Source of the DNA: CAZUGO01 sp964619935
GTDB lineage: Bacteria > Planctomycetota > Phycisphaerae > UBA1845 > CAIVHJ01
DNA: 35,653 nt
Assembly (NCBI GenBank): GCA_964619935.1
Contig: CAZUGO010000042.1
Location: 1-35,653 of the forward strand
Direction: 5' to 3'
This document shows, one piece after another, positions 28,453-35,653 of the stretch. The notes under the pieces are model-generated. The model did not search any database, was not told the DNA's origin, and saw nothing but the letters and a program-made list of their open reading frames with translations. Numbering within the stretch: position 1 is the stretch's first letter; the number at the start of each line of letters is the position of its first letter. The translations under genes and the position numbers were made by a program.

Positions 28453-31400
28453 TCAGCGGGGCGCCTCTTGCAGGACCGCGATTCGCTGGTTGATCCACTC
28501 CACGACATCAGCCACCACGGCCTCGTCGATGGGTCCGACGCGGGCATCGCTGATCACGCCATGCGTCTCGTGCCTGACCTCGCCGGGCACCATTGGCGAC
28601 AGGTTGTGACCGAGCTGCTCATAGACCGTCCATTGATAATCGCGGCGCTTGGCCTCGCTCATGAGGATTGTGACCACGTAGCTCTGCAACAGCCAGCGCG
28701 GATCCAGGCTGCCGACCACCGCCAAGGTGGGAATCGGCTTGCGCCGCAACACGTCGATGCCCCAGGAGTAGCCGTATGCATCCAAGCCCAGGGGTTCCGG
28801 CGGCTTCCATTGCTCCGGCTGAGCGGCCAGTGCGAACACGATCAGCTCATGGCGATCGACCGTGCCGTTGTGATTGACGTCGATCGCCGCCGTTGCAAGC
28901 CTCGCGGCCCAGGCGGCCGGTTGTTTGCTGAGGGCATCCAGCTCCGCGCGGTCGAGCGCGCCGCTGGTATCGGCATCCCCGACCTTGAACGTCTGCGAGG
29001 CCTCGGCGGCGATGGTCTCCACGGCGGTGGACGGTTTCGGCAGCAGCCCCGCAGCCGCAAGCGTGATCAGGCCGGCGAAGTTGCCGTCCGCTTCCGCAAC
29101 CAGGATTATCGCCCGGCGGGCGCCATTGCTGTGACCCAGCAGAAAAATATGCTCGGTCGGAAGCCCGGCTTTGTCCTTGAATGCCTGCAGGGCCAGTCGA
29201 GTCTGCTCCACCGTTTTCGGATAGGGCTGGGCGTCAAACATCAGCGGATCCTGGGCGTGCAGTGGATCGCCCTCGCGAATGCTGTTCCAGCGCATGACTG
29301 TCAGCCCTGCCTTGAGCAGGGCTTGGGACAAGACCGCAGCGTCCCGGGTGGCGGTGCCGCTGATGGTCATGATCCCCGGAACCTGCCAATCAATGTCGGT
29401 CCCCAGACCACCCCCGAGCAGCAGCACTGCGTAAGGTCGCCGAATGTGCCGCGGCGGCAACTCGATTCCACCGCGGTAGGTCCATCCTTCCGGTGTACTG
29501 AATGAAACCGGGAGGCGCTCCACACCGGGCAGCCCGCCATCCTCGCCGGCGACCGCTGCGGCGGGGGCCGCCAGCGTCATGGCCAACAGCCGGCGGGCGC
29601 CTGATTGCGCCCGCCTGACCCGGTGCCTGGCGGATCGCCCCGGAGCAGGTCGCGAGCTTGGGTTCCACGCGCGGGCGGCCGGCACGCGTGGCCAGGCGCG
29701 CCGCCAGGATCTATCGCCGGCCAACGGCGGGTCGTCGCGGGGCGGGGGTTCCTGGGAGTCCCCCGAATCGTCATCCACCGTCGACCGCGGCGGTGCTCCG
29801 GCATCCGGCCCAGGCTCGCGCAGTTGGGTTCGGCGCCGCGCGGGATGAACCCGCTCGACCACCAGCGTGCCTGCCATCAGGTCACCCAGCCGCTGGCGGT
29901 TACGGGTCAGCACCAAGGGGATCACCGCGAACCACAATTGAAACATCGGAAACAGTTCGATGGCCCGCACACCGTTGCGGATGATGATCTGTCGCAAGCT
30001 GCAGCGGCGGCCGGCCTCGGTCACCACGCGGCACTGCAGCACCAGCTTGCCGGGCGTCCCGCCGTACATCGTTTCGGTCACTGTGGCATATATAATGTAG
30101 AGCCCGCAACACAGCACCCAGCTCCACAGCAGATCCATGCTCAGCGGCGGGGGCCCTTCACCTTCCAGTTGTTGGCGCTGGTAATCGTCGAGCCAGGCCA
30201 CCAGCGCCGGGAACCACGACCACGCGGTCACCAGCGCGACCGGCAGAAAATCAATCAGGAAGGCGAGCGCCCGCCGGCCCAGACCGGCCACCACGTAATG
30301 GGCCGGCAACGGGAGCGCGCGGGTGATCACCGCCTGGCGCCGCCAGAACACGTAGGCCAGTAGCAGACCCATCAGCACAAAACCGAGCACGCTTTGCGAC
30401 TGCCAGTTGCGCAGCGGCGCATTGTCCAGCCGGCCGTGCCCCACCAGTGTGGGCGGCTCGAGTGCCGCTCCGCCGGTGAGTGGCCAACGCCCGACCAGCA
30501 CCTGGTCCTGGGCATTGCGGTAGGCCACCGCAATGGACTGCCGGAAGCGGGCCGCCACCGGATGCAGGTCGCTCACTCGGAATGCGGCGCCATCGAGTTC
30601 GAACACCGGGCCGCGGATCCAGGCTCCACCGTCGTAGGTCAATGGCGCCAGCGAATGACCTGAACCTTCGCCAAGGACCGCGACCACCGCCATCCGCCGC
30701 TCGTGCACGAAGCAGCATAACACCTCGGTCACGGCATCCGGCAGCGCCTGCGGTGCACTCCAGTTGTCGTCGGTGCGGCGCGTGTGCAGCCAGGTTCCGC
30801 CGGCACCGGCGGAAGCCCACAGGTGAACCTGTCCGGCCGGGTCCACCGCCAGGCGGATTGCCGCCGGCGCGGCGACCCACTCGGGAATCTGCTGCTCGCC
30901 CCACCAGCGCTGCCCCTCGTATCGCACCAATGCGAAACGCCCCGGTTCGGCGGGTGCCGCAACCGCCGGGGCCGTTCCGACATCCACCGTATCCAGCGCT
31001 TCCGAATCGGGCTCCAGCGGCGGGCTCGGCAGGGCAGCCAGACAGTCCGCGGGCACCACCGCATACAGGCGGTGGTTGGGGGCATCGCCGCACACCGCCA
31101 GCGGCAAGCGCTGATCCGGCAGGGACAGTTCGGTGTTGCGGGCGAACTCGATGCGGCGATTCAGCCGGAAATGGTAGCGGCGATGCGTCCCTTCGCTGAA
31201 AAACACATGCAGATCGTCGCCCAGGTCGGCGGTCAGTTGGACGCGGCCCCGCAGGTTGCGCAAGGCAGCGGGAAACAGAAAGTTGGATTGGCGTGCCGGG
31301 CGCACCCCGAAGGTCAGCACGTGCTGCGAATCGGCGGTCGCAATGCGCTCCTGGTGCATCCACAGCCGCGACTCATTGCCGCTGAGGCCCAGCTCCAGGG

Positions 31401-31533
31401 GCGCCGGTGTGCCTGCCGCCAGGCACACCAGCCCGCCGGTCAGCAGGGCAACCGCCCCGGGCGGCCAGGCACGCACGGCCCGCCGCCGCGGCGGGTGGTG
31501 CCGCGGGCTATGGCAACCGGGCGGATTGCTCAT
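28453..31533 (-). CDS. RDD membrane protein joined to an EF-hand-containing alpha/beta hydrolase
   Basis: One uninterrupted frame (1026 residues from the ATG at 31533; 31545 is also possible). In order: signal peptide or anchor (residues 18-43); a periplasmic domain of about 330 residues with repeated short beta motifs; a membrane segment (382-397); an RDD domain with three membrane segments (417-565); a disordered Arg/Pro linker (570-645); a second signal-like hydrophobic stretch (about 647-664); and an alpha/beta hydrolase with GHSNG (S802), D944 and H976. Two EF-hand loops, at 853-864 (DADTSGALDRAE) and 885-896 (DVNHNGTVDRHE), sit between nucleophile and acid. It may really be two genes, the second starting at the ATG at 29580, with no stop between. 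Substrate unknown. Confidence 0.7.
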   Translation of the reverse strand: MSNPPGCHSPRHHPPRRRAVRAWPPGAVALLTGGLVCLAAGTPAPLELGLSGNESRLWMHQERIATADSQHVLTFGVRPARQSNFLFPAALRNLRGRVQLTADLGDDLHVFFSEGTHRRYHFRLNRRIEFARNTELSLPDQRLPLAVCGDAPNHRLYAVVPADCLAALPSPPLEPDSEALDTVDVGTAPAVAAPAEPGRFALVRYEGQRWWGEQQIPEWVAAPAAIRLAVDPAGQVHLWASAGAGGTWLHTRRTDDNWSAPQALPDAVTEVLCCFVHERRMAVVAVLGEGSGHSLAPLTYDGGAWIRGPVFELDGAAFRVSDLHPVAARFRQSIAVAYRNAQDQVLVGRWPLTGGAALEPPTLVGHGRLDNAPLRNWQSQSVLGFVLMGLLLAYVFWRRQAVITRALPLPAHYVVAGLGRRALAFLIDFLPVALVTAWSWFPALVAWLDDYQRQQLEGEGPPPLSMDLLWSWVLCCGLYIIYATVTETMYGGTPGKLVLQCRVVTEAGRRCSLRQIIIRNGVRAIELFPMFQLWFAVIPLVLTRNRQRLGDLMAGTLVVERVHPARRRTQLREPGPDAGAPPRSTVDDDSGDSQEPPPRDDPPLAGDRSWRRAWPRVPAARAWNPSSRPAPGRSARHRVRRAQSGARRLLAMTLAAPAAAVAGEDGGLPGVERLPVSFSTPEGWTYRGGIELPPRHIRRPYAVLLLGGGLGTDIDWQVPGIMTISGTATRDAAVLSQALLKAGLTVMRWNSIREGDPLHAQDPLMFDAQPYPKTVEQTRLALQAFKDKAGLPTEHIFLLGHSNGARRAIILVAEADGNFAGLITLAAAGLLPKPSTAVETIAAEASQTFKVGDADTSGALDRAELDALSKQPAAWAARLATAAIDVNHNGTVDRHELIVFALAAQPEQWKPPEPLGLDAYGYSWGIDVLRRKPIPTLAVVGSLDPRWLLQSYVVTILMSEAKRRDYQWTVYEQLGHNLSPMVPGEVRHETHGVISDARVGPIDEAVVADVVEWINQRIAVLQEAPR

Positions 31534-32446
31534 TCGAGAGGTCATTCGGCGATACGATGCTCTTGGGAGCCCGATGGCGATTGTCGCGCTGCGGGCGATC
31601 GGCCGGCTGTTCGAACCAGATGCTGTCGACATCGGGATGCTGGCTGAGCCGGCTGAACTCCAGGTTCAGGTTACTACCGGTCTGAGGCCAGTGGATGCGG
31701 ATGCGATGGGCCACGAATGGTCCGTCTTCCGGCAACCGTTTGAAACCGGCCAAGGCGACTTCGAGCACGGAGCGTCCATCGAAATCACGATACACCACGC
31801 GCTCGATGCAAAACGGTTCGCGCCGGGCCAGCCAGTATTCCTTCACGATGACCGGCTCACCGCTGCCAAGGGTCTGCTCGAACAGCAACTGGTGGTGGTC
31901 AGCGGTCACCCGGTACACCGGGCGACGGCCGCTGATTTCAATCAACTGGACCCCCAGGGCATCCATGAGGGTTCGGGGATCGATGGGGATGCCCATGAAG
32001 CTCAGCCCTTCCATTTCCTGCCGGCTGCCCAGAATCATGCGGTCCAGGCGGTACTGCTGCCAGAACCAGCATTCCCGGCCGTTGCACCCGACCTCGAAGT
32101 AATTGACGCCCAGGTCCTTGGCTTCAAAACAGAGCCGGTCCGGTCGGGCATAGTGCAGCCGAAACTGGCCGTGCCCCGGAAATGGGTCGCCGTCGGCATC
32201 CACCATGGTCCCGGTCCAGCGGCCGGCGCCGTACAGCCTCATGTCGACCTTGTAGTTGTTGCGGTTCAGCAGGGTGATGGCCTCGGACATCGGCAAATAG
32301 GTCAGCAGGTCGGGACGTGCCGGCTCATGACACCCGGTAACCGACGCTGCAGCCAGCACCAGCATGAGCCCCCCGCGCAACGCCGCCGGACGGCTCAACC
32401 CAGCCCGATACGGTGCTCGCGCTCGTTGGCGTCGGTCAATGTTCAT
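31508..32446 (-). CDS. Lipoprotein, LolA/LolB-like
   Basis: A 312-residue protein. From the ATG at 32446 it has a positively charged start, a hydrophobic run and the lipobox SVTGC (C39), so it should be lipid-anchored in the periplasm. The mature part alternates beta strands with short polar turns (MRLYGAGRWTGTMVDADGD, GQFRLHYARPDRLCFEAKDLG), resembling LolA/LolB-type half-barrels that hold lipids or lipoprotein tails; this is fold-level resemblance only. A longer frame to 32581 lacks a signal peptide at its start and is rejected. It overlaps the upstream gene by 11 bases and the RDD/hydrolase gene by about 26, so the three form an operon. Confidence 0.75.
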   Translation of the reverse strand: MNIDRRQRARAPYRAGLSRPAALRGGLMLVLAAASVTGCHEPARPDLLTYLPMSEAITLLNRNNYKVDMRLYGAGRWTGTMVDADGDPFPGHGQFRLHYARPDRLCFEAKDLGVNYFEVGCNGRECWFWQQYRLDRMILGSRQEMEGLSFMGIPIDPRTLMDALGVQLIEISGRRPVYRVTADHHQLLFEQTLGSGEPVIVKEYWLARREPFCIERVVYRDFDGRSVLEVALAGFKRLPEDGPFVAHRIRIHWPQTGSNLNLEFSRLSQHPDVDSIWFEQPADRPQRDNRHRAPKSIVSPNDLSNEQSARLP

Positions 32447-33011
32447 GCGGATGAGGGTCGCTCTGATCTGAGGAGGATTGTGATTCGGACTCAGCACGGT
32501 CGTCGAGTTGGGCAAAAGCCTTGCAGTCGCCGTGCAGAATGGCGCCCAACTCGCTGCTGACCGCCTCGATCTGACGGTCATCGAGCCGCGGATTACGCAC
32601 TTGGTGAACGCTGTGCTCCGCGGTCAGACGCATCTGCCAGTACTCCGCGGTCCCTTCACGCACGGTCTGCTCATACTTGAGGAGGCGCTTCCGCATCAGC
32701 ACCAGCGCCAGGACAAAGCGGAAGTGTTGTTTGACCGGCTCGGGGTGATCGGCCAGCCGCAGGAAGAGGTTGACCAGCACCTCGTTGTCAACGAGCAGGC
32801 GTCTTTTTTCTTCCTTGTGTGGAATGCGTGACTTCCAGAACGAGAACACGCCCTCGGGCGGCCCGTTCCAGACCTCCAGGCTGAAGTCTCGTCGCACGAA
32901 GCCTTCCGCCGTTTCGAAGAGCACGGCAAAAAATGCTTCGCCCGGCTCCAGAACCCGCTGGCTGATCGAGCAGGTTCCGCTGATATGGGCAATGTCATAA
33001 TCCGTCGCCAT
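32436..33011 (-). CDS. Conserved-looking cytoplasmic protein, unknown function
   Basis: A 191-residue soluble protein starting MATDYDIAHISGTCSIS at the ATG at 33011. The first 80 residues look beta-rich and contain GTCSISQRVLEPGEAFFAVLF and a FSFWKSRIP segment. The middle is helical (LVNLFLRLADHPEPVKQHFRFVLALVLMRKRLLKYEQT), and the C-terminus is acidic, then histidine-rich. I do not recognise it as a named family, though its layout is what I would expect of a lineage-specific planctomycete protein. The start of the lipoprotein gene lies within its last codons. A frame extending to 33095 adds glycine/proline-rich residues and is less likely. Confidence 0.7.
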   Translation of the reverse strand: MATDYDIAHISGTCSISQRVLEPGEAFFAVLFETAEGFVRRDFSLEVWNGPPEGVFSFWKSRIPHKEEKRRLLVDNEVLVNLFLRLADHPEPVKQHFRFVLALVLMRKRLLKYEQTVREGTAEYWQMRLTAEHSVHQVRNPRLDDRQIEAVSSELGAILHGDCKAFAQLDDRAESESQSSSDQSDPHPHEH

Positions 33012-33162
33012 GATCACGCAACCTATCAGAAAGCCCGCCGAGCATCCAATCCCGCGGCCTTGATTGACCGGACCGCATCCGCCCGGCGCGCTCAATCTGC
33101 CATCGGCCCACCGGGTGACGGCCGCCGAGCCTCTCGATCACCCCCACACCGCAAGCCGCGAA

Positions 33163-34110
33163 TCAGGGCTCAATGCCCAGCCGGTCTAACACTCGCTGGA
33201 AATCATCGATCGAATTGTACTCGATGACGATCCGTCCGCGCTGCCCGCCGCGCCTTTCCTGGATGCGGACGCGGGTCTGCAAGGCGGCCTCGAAGCGTTG
33301 CTCCAGATCACGGATGTGCGGCCGCTTGGCGGCAACCGCTGGCCCCGAGCCGGCCGCGCCCGGTCGGCGCTGCCGCCGCACCAACTCTTCGAGAGCCCGC
33401 ACCGACATGCCGTCGGCGACCGCCGTCTTGGCCAGTTGCAGTTGCAAAGCCTCTGGTTGGACCTTGATGAGCGCCCGGGCGTGGCCCATGCCGAGCAGGT
33501 CAGCCGCCACCAATTGGCGTACCGACTCGGGAAGCTCCAGCAGACGAATGGTGTTGGTCACGGTGCTGCGCTGCTCCCCCATCCGGCGACCCAATTCCTC
33601 AGCAGAAACGCCGAACTCTGACATAAACCGTTGGTACGCATGAGCTTTATCAATTGGGTTGAGGTCTTCCCGCTGGATGTTCTCTACCAGCGACAGCTCC
33701 AGCAACTGCTCCGGATCGGCGTCCCGAATGATCGCTGGAACGTCCGGTATCCCGGCCACGCGGGAGGCCCTCCAACGGCGCTCACCAGATATAAGCTCAT
33801 ATTTGACAATACTTTGCGATTCATTGAGCGCCAGTGCGCGAACCACGATGGGTTGAATCAGTCCGTTGCGCTGAATGGATTCGGCGAGGGCGGATACGCC
33901 GGCATCGCTGAGCGACCGCCTGGGCTGCTCCGGGTTCGGGCGAATCGATTCGAGCGGTACCTGGAAAGTTCGAAACCGAGCATGGCCCGCCCCCGCACGG
34001 CTCTGATCCGCCGGACCGGCGCGATCCAGCCGATCAGCCAATTTCGAGACCGATGGATCCGAGATCAGTGAACTGAGGCCTCGACCCAACCGCTTTGTCG
34101 GCTCTGCCAT
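33163..34110 (-). CDS. parB: Chromosome-partitioning protein ParB
   Basis: ParB is a CTP-dependent clamp that loads on parS and spreads, organising and segregating the origin region with ParA and SMC. The 315-residue protein has the N-terminal ParA-contacting motif KRLGRGLSSLI (residues 6-16), the CTP-binding segments ENP-type near 59-63 and GERRWRA at 109-115, ENIQREDLNP at 143-152, a helix-turn-helix for parS, and a C-terminal dimerisation domain (IVIEYNSIDDFQRVLDRL). The start at 34110 follows GGAG at good spacing; the longer frame to 34164 covers a parS site. No parA lies next to it in the 1.5 kb that can be seen. Confidence 0.95.
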   Translation of the reverse strand: MAEPTKRLGRGLSSLISDPSVSKLADRLDRAGPADQSRAGAGHARFRTFQVPLESIRPNPEQPRRSLSDAGVSALAESIQRNGLIQPIVVRALALNESQSIVKYELISGERRWRASRVAGIPDVPAIIRDADPEQLLELSLVENIQREDLNPIDKAHAYQRFMSEFGVSAEELGRRMGEQRSTVTNTIRLLELPESVRQLVAADLLGMGHARALIKVQPEALQLQLAKTAVADGMSVRALEELVRRQRRPGAAGSGPAVAAKRPHIRDLEQRFEAALQTRVRIQERRGGQRGRIVIEYNSIDDFQRVLDRLGIEP

Positions 34111-34142
34111 GGCTGCTCTCCGAAGAAGTTTCTCCATGTTTC

Positions 34143-34158
34143 CGTTCCACGTGAAACA
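34143..34158 (+). promoter_or_regulatory. parS: parS-like site 1
   Basis: CGTTCCACGTGAAACA differs from the parS consensus TGTTTCACGTGAAACA at two of 16 positions. It lies 33 bases upstream of the parB start, where ParB binding could also repress parB. Confidence 0.8.
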
Positions 34159-34242
34159 AGTCATATCCTATCACGCCGATACGAGCGGGGCCAGCCTGGC
34201 ACCCCCAAAGGCACCGGTCGGGTGCGAGCGGCGAAAGACGGT

Positions 34243-34258
34243 TGTTTCACGTGGAACG
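34243..34258 (-). promoter_or_regulatory. parS: parS-like site 2
   Basis: TGTTTCACGTGGAACG on the plus strand is the exact complement of site 1, 84 bases further on, so the pair is an inverted repeat of identical ParB sites. Confidence 0.8.
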
Positions 34259-34479
34259 GACCCAGCCCGCGGATTTAGAGACCTGTCGCACGCGCCAAGC
34301 CAAAACGGCGCAGGCAAAGCAGACCCCTAGCCCGGAGATTTCATGACATTCCGCGAGTCCTTGGCAGAACAGCAAACCAGTCGAGCAGTAAACCGCAGGC
34401 TGTCATCCTGGCGCCTTGTGACTTCCCGTGCTGACGTTAGGCTGGTCACAGGACCACCCCCATGAATCTACCATGAATC

Positions 34480-34493
34480 TGTAGTGCAGACCT
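34480..34493 (+). repeat. Direct repeat, left copy (TGTAGTGCAGACCT)
   Basis: An exact 14-base match to 35526-35539, same orientation, bracketing the transposase fragment. Confidence 0.6.
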
Positions 34494-35083
34494 TTGCCAA
34501 AAATCCCCACTCCCGCCCCCGGGAAGGCCGCCAGATGTGACGAAGTGCGAAGGTTGGGCCTCGTTACCGCCCCCGGGAATCCTGGGCTTAACCGCCAATG
34601 CGGCGAGGCTCTGGACCTTCTCCGGCGGGTTTCCTGACGCGCTTTCTGGGACCAGGTAGGTGAAGTGGCGGGCGCTGAACCCAACTGGCGATAGTGCGCC
34701 TGGTGCTGGGTGTCGACGATCACGTAGTTTGGCGCCAAGTACGGCGATGTCCTCAGTCGAATGTCGACGGTTCGACCCCGTCCGGATACCGCCTGCGGCT
34801 GGCGGACCCAAGCACGGTAACCGTGGACTGCCTGGGCGAGCGGCCTTTGCGTGATGACGCAGAGCCGCCGCAGGCCACTGCAACAACAAGGCTAAGTTAT
34901 ATAAGTTCTTATGCTAAAGCTAGTTACACTCTTCAAACAACTGCTTCTAGCTCGTAACCTGCGCCCCGACCAGGACTTCGTTCGTCTCGCTGATGTTCTG
35001 TTCCTTCCCTGTTTTTACTGTCTCGTGATGCGTTTCGAGGACAGTTTGAGCACAGTTTATTGCATGCAACCGATCATGCGAAC

Positions 35084-35103
35084 CTGCGATTGGTCGGACT
35101 AGG
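35084..35103 (+). repeat. Direct repeat, left copy (CTGCGA...GTCGGACTAGG)
   Basis: CTGCGA, three bases, GTCGGACTAGG; recurs at 35592-35610 with a two-base spacer. The two copies flank the transposase fragment at about 80 bases on each side. Confidence 0.5.
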
Positions 35104-35171
35104 TCGAAATCTGCGATTTGTGGAATTTTGGCGGCGGAATCTGCGTCTGCGGTGGCTGGAAGGGCGGTGTT

Positions 35172-35495
35172 GGCGGCCACCATCAGCTCGGCCAGCGGGT
35201 GGAGGCCCACGTCTTCGTAGCCTTCCTGGGGTATTGCCTCACGGTAACGCTGCGCATGAAACTGCGAACCCGCGCCCCCGGTCTGACCCCACGGGCCGTG
35301 CTGCAGGCCATCTCCGGCATCCAGATGGTGGATGTGGTCATCCCAACCACCGACGGACGCGAACTGCTCCTGCCCCGCCACACGGAGCCGACAGCCGAGC
35401 AGCCCATGATCCTGGAGCAACTCCGCCTGACGTTACCGCCCCAGCCGCCCCCGCGCATCCGCGCCGGCCAGGTGGAGATGCCACTGGCCACGTAA
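35172..35495 (+). pseudogene. Truncated IS1634-type (IS4 superfamily) transposase, C-terminal part
   Basis: About 108 residues that match the end of IS1634-type transposases as I know them: HHQLGQRVEAHVFVAFLGYCL, TLRMKLRTRAPGLTPRAVLQ, then IQMVDVVIPTTDGRELLL, RHTEPTAEQ and LRLTLPPQPPP, with a stop at 35493-35495. The N-terminal three quarters, with the DDE catalytic residues, are missing: upstream of 35170 no transposase-like sequence can be followed in any frame. It is therefore the right end of a decayed insertion sequence. Short direct repeats lie on both sides. Confidence 0.75.
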
Positions 35496-35525
35496 GCATC
35501 GCCGCCCACCGCAATTCAGCAGAAA

Positions 35526-35539
35526 TGTAGTGCAGACCT
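35526..35539 (+). repeat. Direct repeat, right copy (TGTAGTGCAGACCT)
   Basis: An exact copy of 34480-34493, 31 bases after the transposase stop. It could be part of the element's end or of a second, partial copy. Confidence 0.6.
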
Positions 35540-35591
35540 GCGCCCCCCGATCGCCCCTCACACCTTCGCCAACGCCGATCACCACACCTAT

Positions 35592-35610
35592 CTGCGAAAG
35601 TCGGACTAGG
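35592..35610 (+). repeat. Direct repeat, right copy (CTGCGA...GTCGGACTAGG)
   Basis: Partner of 35084-35103. The 11-base GTCGGACTAGG is exact. Confidence 0.5.
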
Positions 35611-35653
35611 CCGCCCATTCGCTTCGCGTTTTGTTCGGTGCGGCTGCTGCACA

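Larger units (their letters stand above)
34259..35171. other. Gene-poor interval right of parS
   Basis: More than 900 bases without a convincing gene. Open frames of 111 and 147 codons on the minus strand and some on the plus strand look like chance, or like remnants I cannot name. Seen here: the 12-base direct repeat CGCCCCCGGGAA twice (near 34515 and 34568), the direct repeat CATGAATCT at about 34461 and 34472, the 14-base TGTAGTGCAGACCT at 34480-34493 that recurs after the transposase, and a lower-GC stretch around 34890-35100. It looks like accessory, decaying DNA. Confidence 0.5.

Noticed and set aside
29390..29850. Frameshift between the RDD part and the hydrolase part
   Set aside because: The frame is open throughout and other frames show no better continuation of either domain, so no shift can be demonstrated; the fusion/split question is kept as a finding.
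34766..34782. T-arm-like hairpin (GACGG, TTCGACC loop, CCGTC), suggesting a tRNA gene or tRNA-derived attachment site
   Set aside because: No matching acceptor strand, D-arm or anticodon arm can be found upstream at tRNA distance; it is probably chance.

Overview
The window is GC-rich, densely packed bacterial chromosome. Most genes look like those of a planctomycete, possibly of the Phycisphaerae; this rests on gene character, not on a marker phylogeny. Pointers are two membrane proteins with a C-x2-C...CPECG zinc ribbon of a kind common in that phylum, a secreted protein with dockerin-like calcium loops, a Maf/SPASM protein pair, an octaheme cytochrome, and long intergenic regions. No rRNA, complete tRNA or CRISPR array was seen.

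Layout. 1-1149: two small minus-strand genes (one unknown, one zinc-ribbon membrane protein). 1150-1629: no gene, but copy A of a dispersed repeat. 1630-5192: two translationally coupled minus-strand genes, a Maf-type glycosyltransferase (DUF115) and a SpsF-like/SPASM protein whose radical SAM cysteines are missing. 5581-8348: plus-strand nhaA and a secreted octaheme c-type cytochrome of the hydroxylamine oxidoreductase type. 8391-16066: a long minus-strand series, read in transcription order as thrS, infC (apparently starting at AUC), sat with its own promoter, a DHH phosphoesterase, an alkaline-phosphatase-superfamily phosphodiesterase, a HAD phosphatase and aat. 16433-19017: plus-strand secreted M3 oligoendopeptidase and a flavin reductase-like protein. 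19244-23577: minus-strand secreted repeat protein, nadC and uvrB. 23736-25573: plus-strand zinc-ribbon membrane protein and mutM. 25574-26423: copy B of the dispersed repeat and a decayed pncC/cinA C-terminal gene. 26424-27863: lipoprotein and TSUP permease. 28453-34110: minus-strand parB, a small conserved-looking protein, a lipoprotein, and a very long ORF joining an RDD membrane protein to an EF-hand-containing alpha/beta hydrolase. 34111-35653: two inverted parS-like sites, then gene-poor DNA with a truncated IS1634-type transposase.

Working together. Housekeeping functions dominate: translation (thrS, infC), N-end rule (aat), DNA repair (uvrB, mutM), NAD synthesis (nadC), chromosome segregation (parB/parS) and pH/Na+ homeostasis (nhaA). 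The sat-DHH pair links sulfate activation to possible pAp removal. The Maf-SPASM pair suggests flagellin or surface-protein glycosylation. Less ordinary items are the SPASM protein without an Fe-S radical SAM site, the calcium-loop hydrolase joined to an RDD membrane protein, the approximately 150-bp dispersed repeat built of about 22-bp units, the AUC start of infC, the paired parS sites without an adjacent parA, and the pncC remnant.
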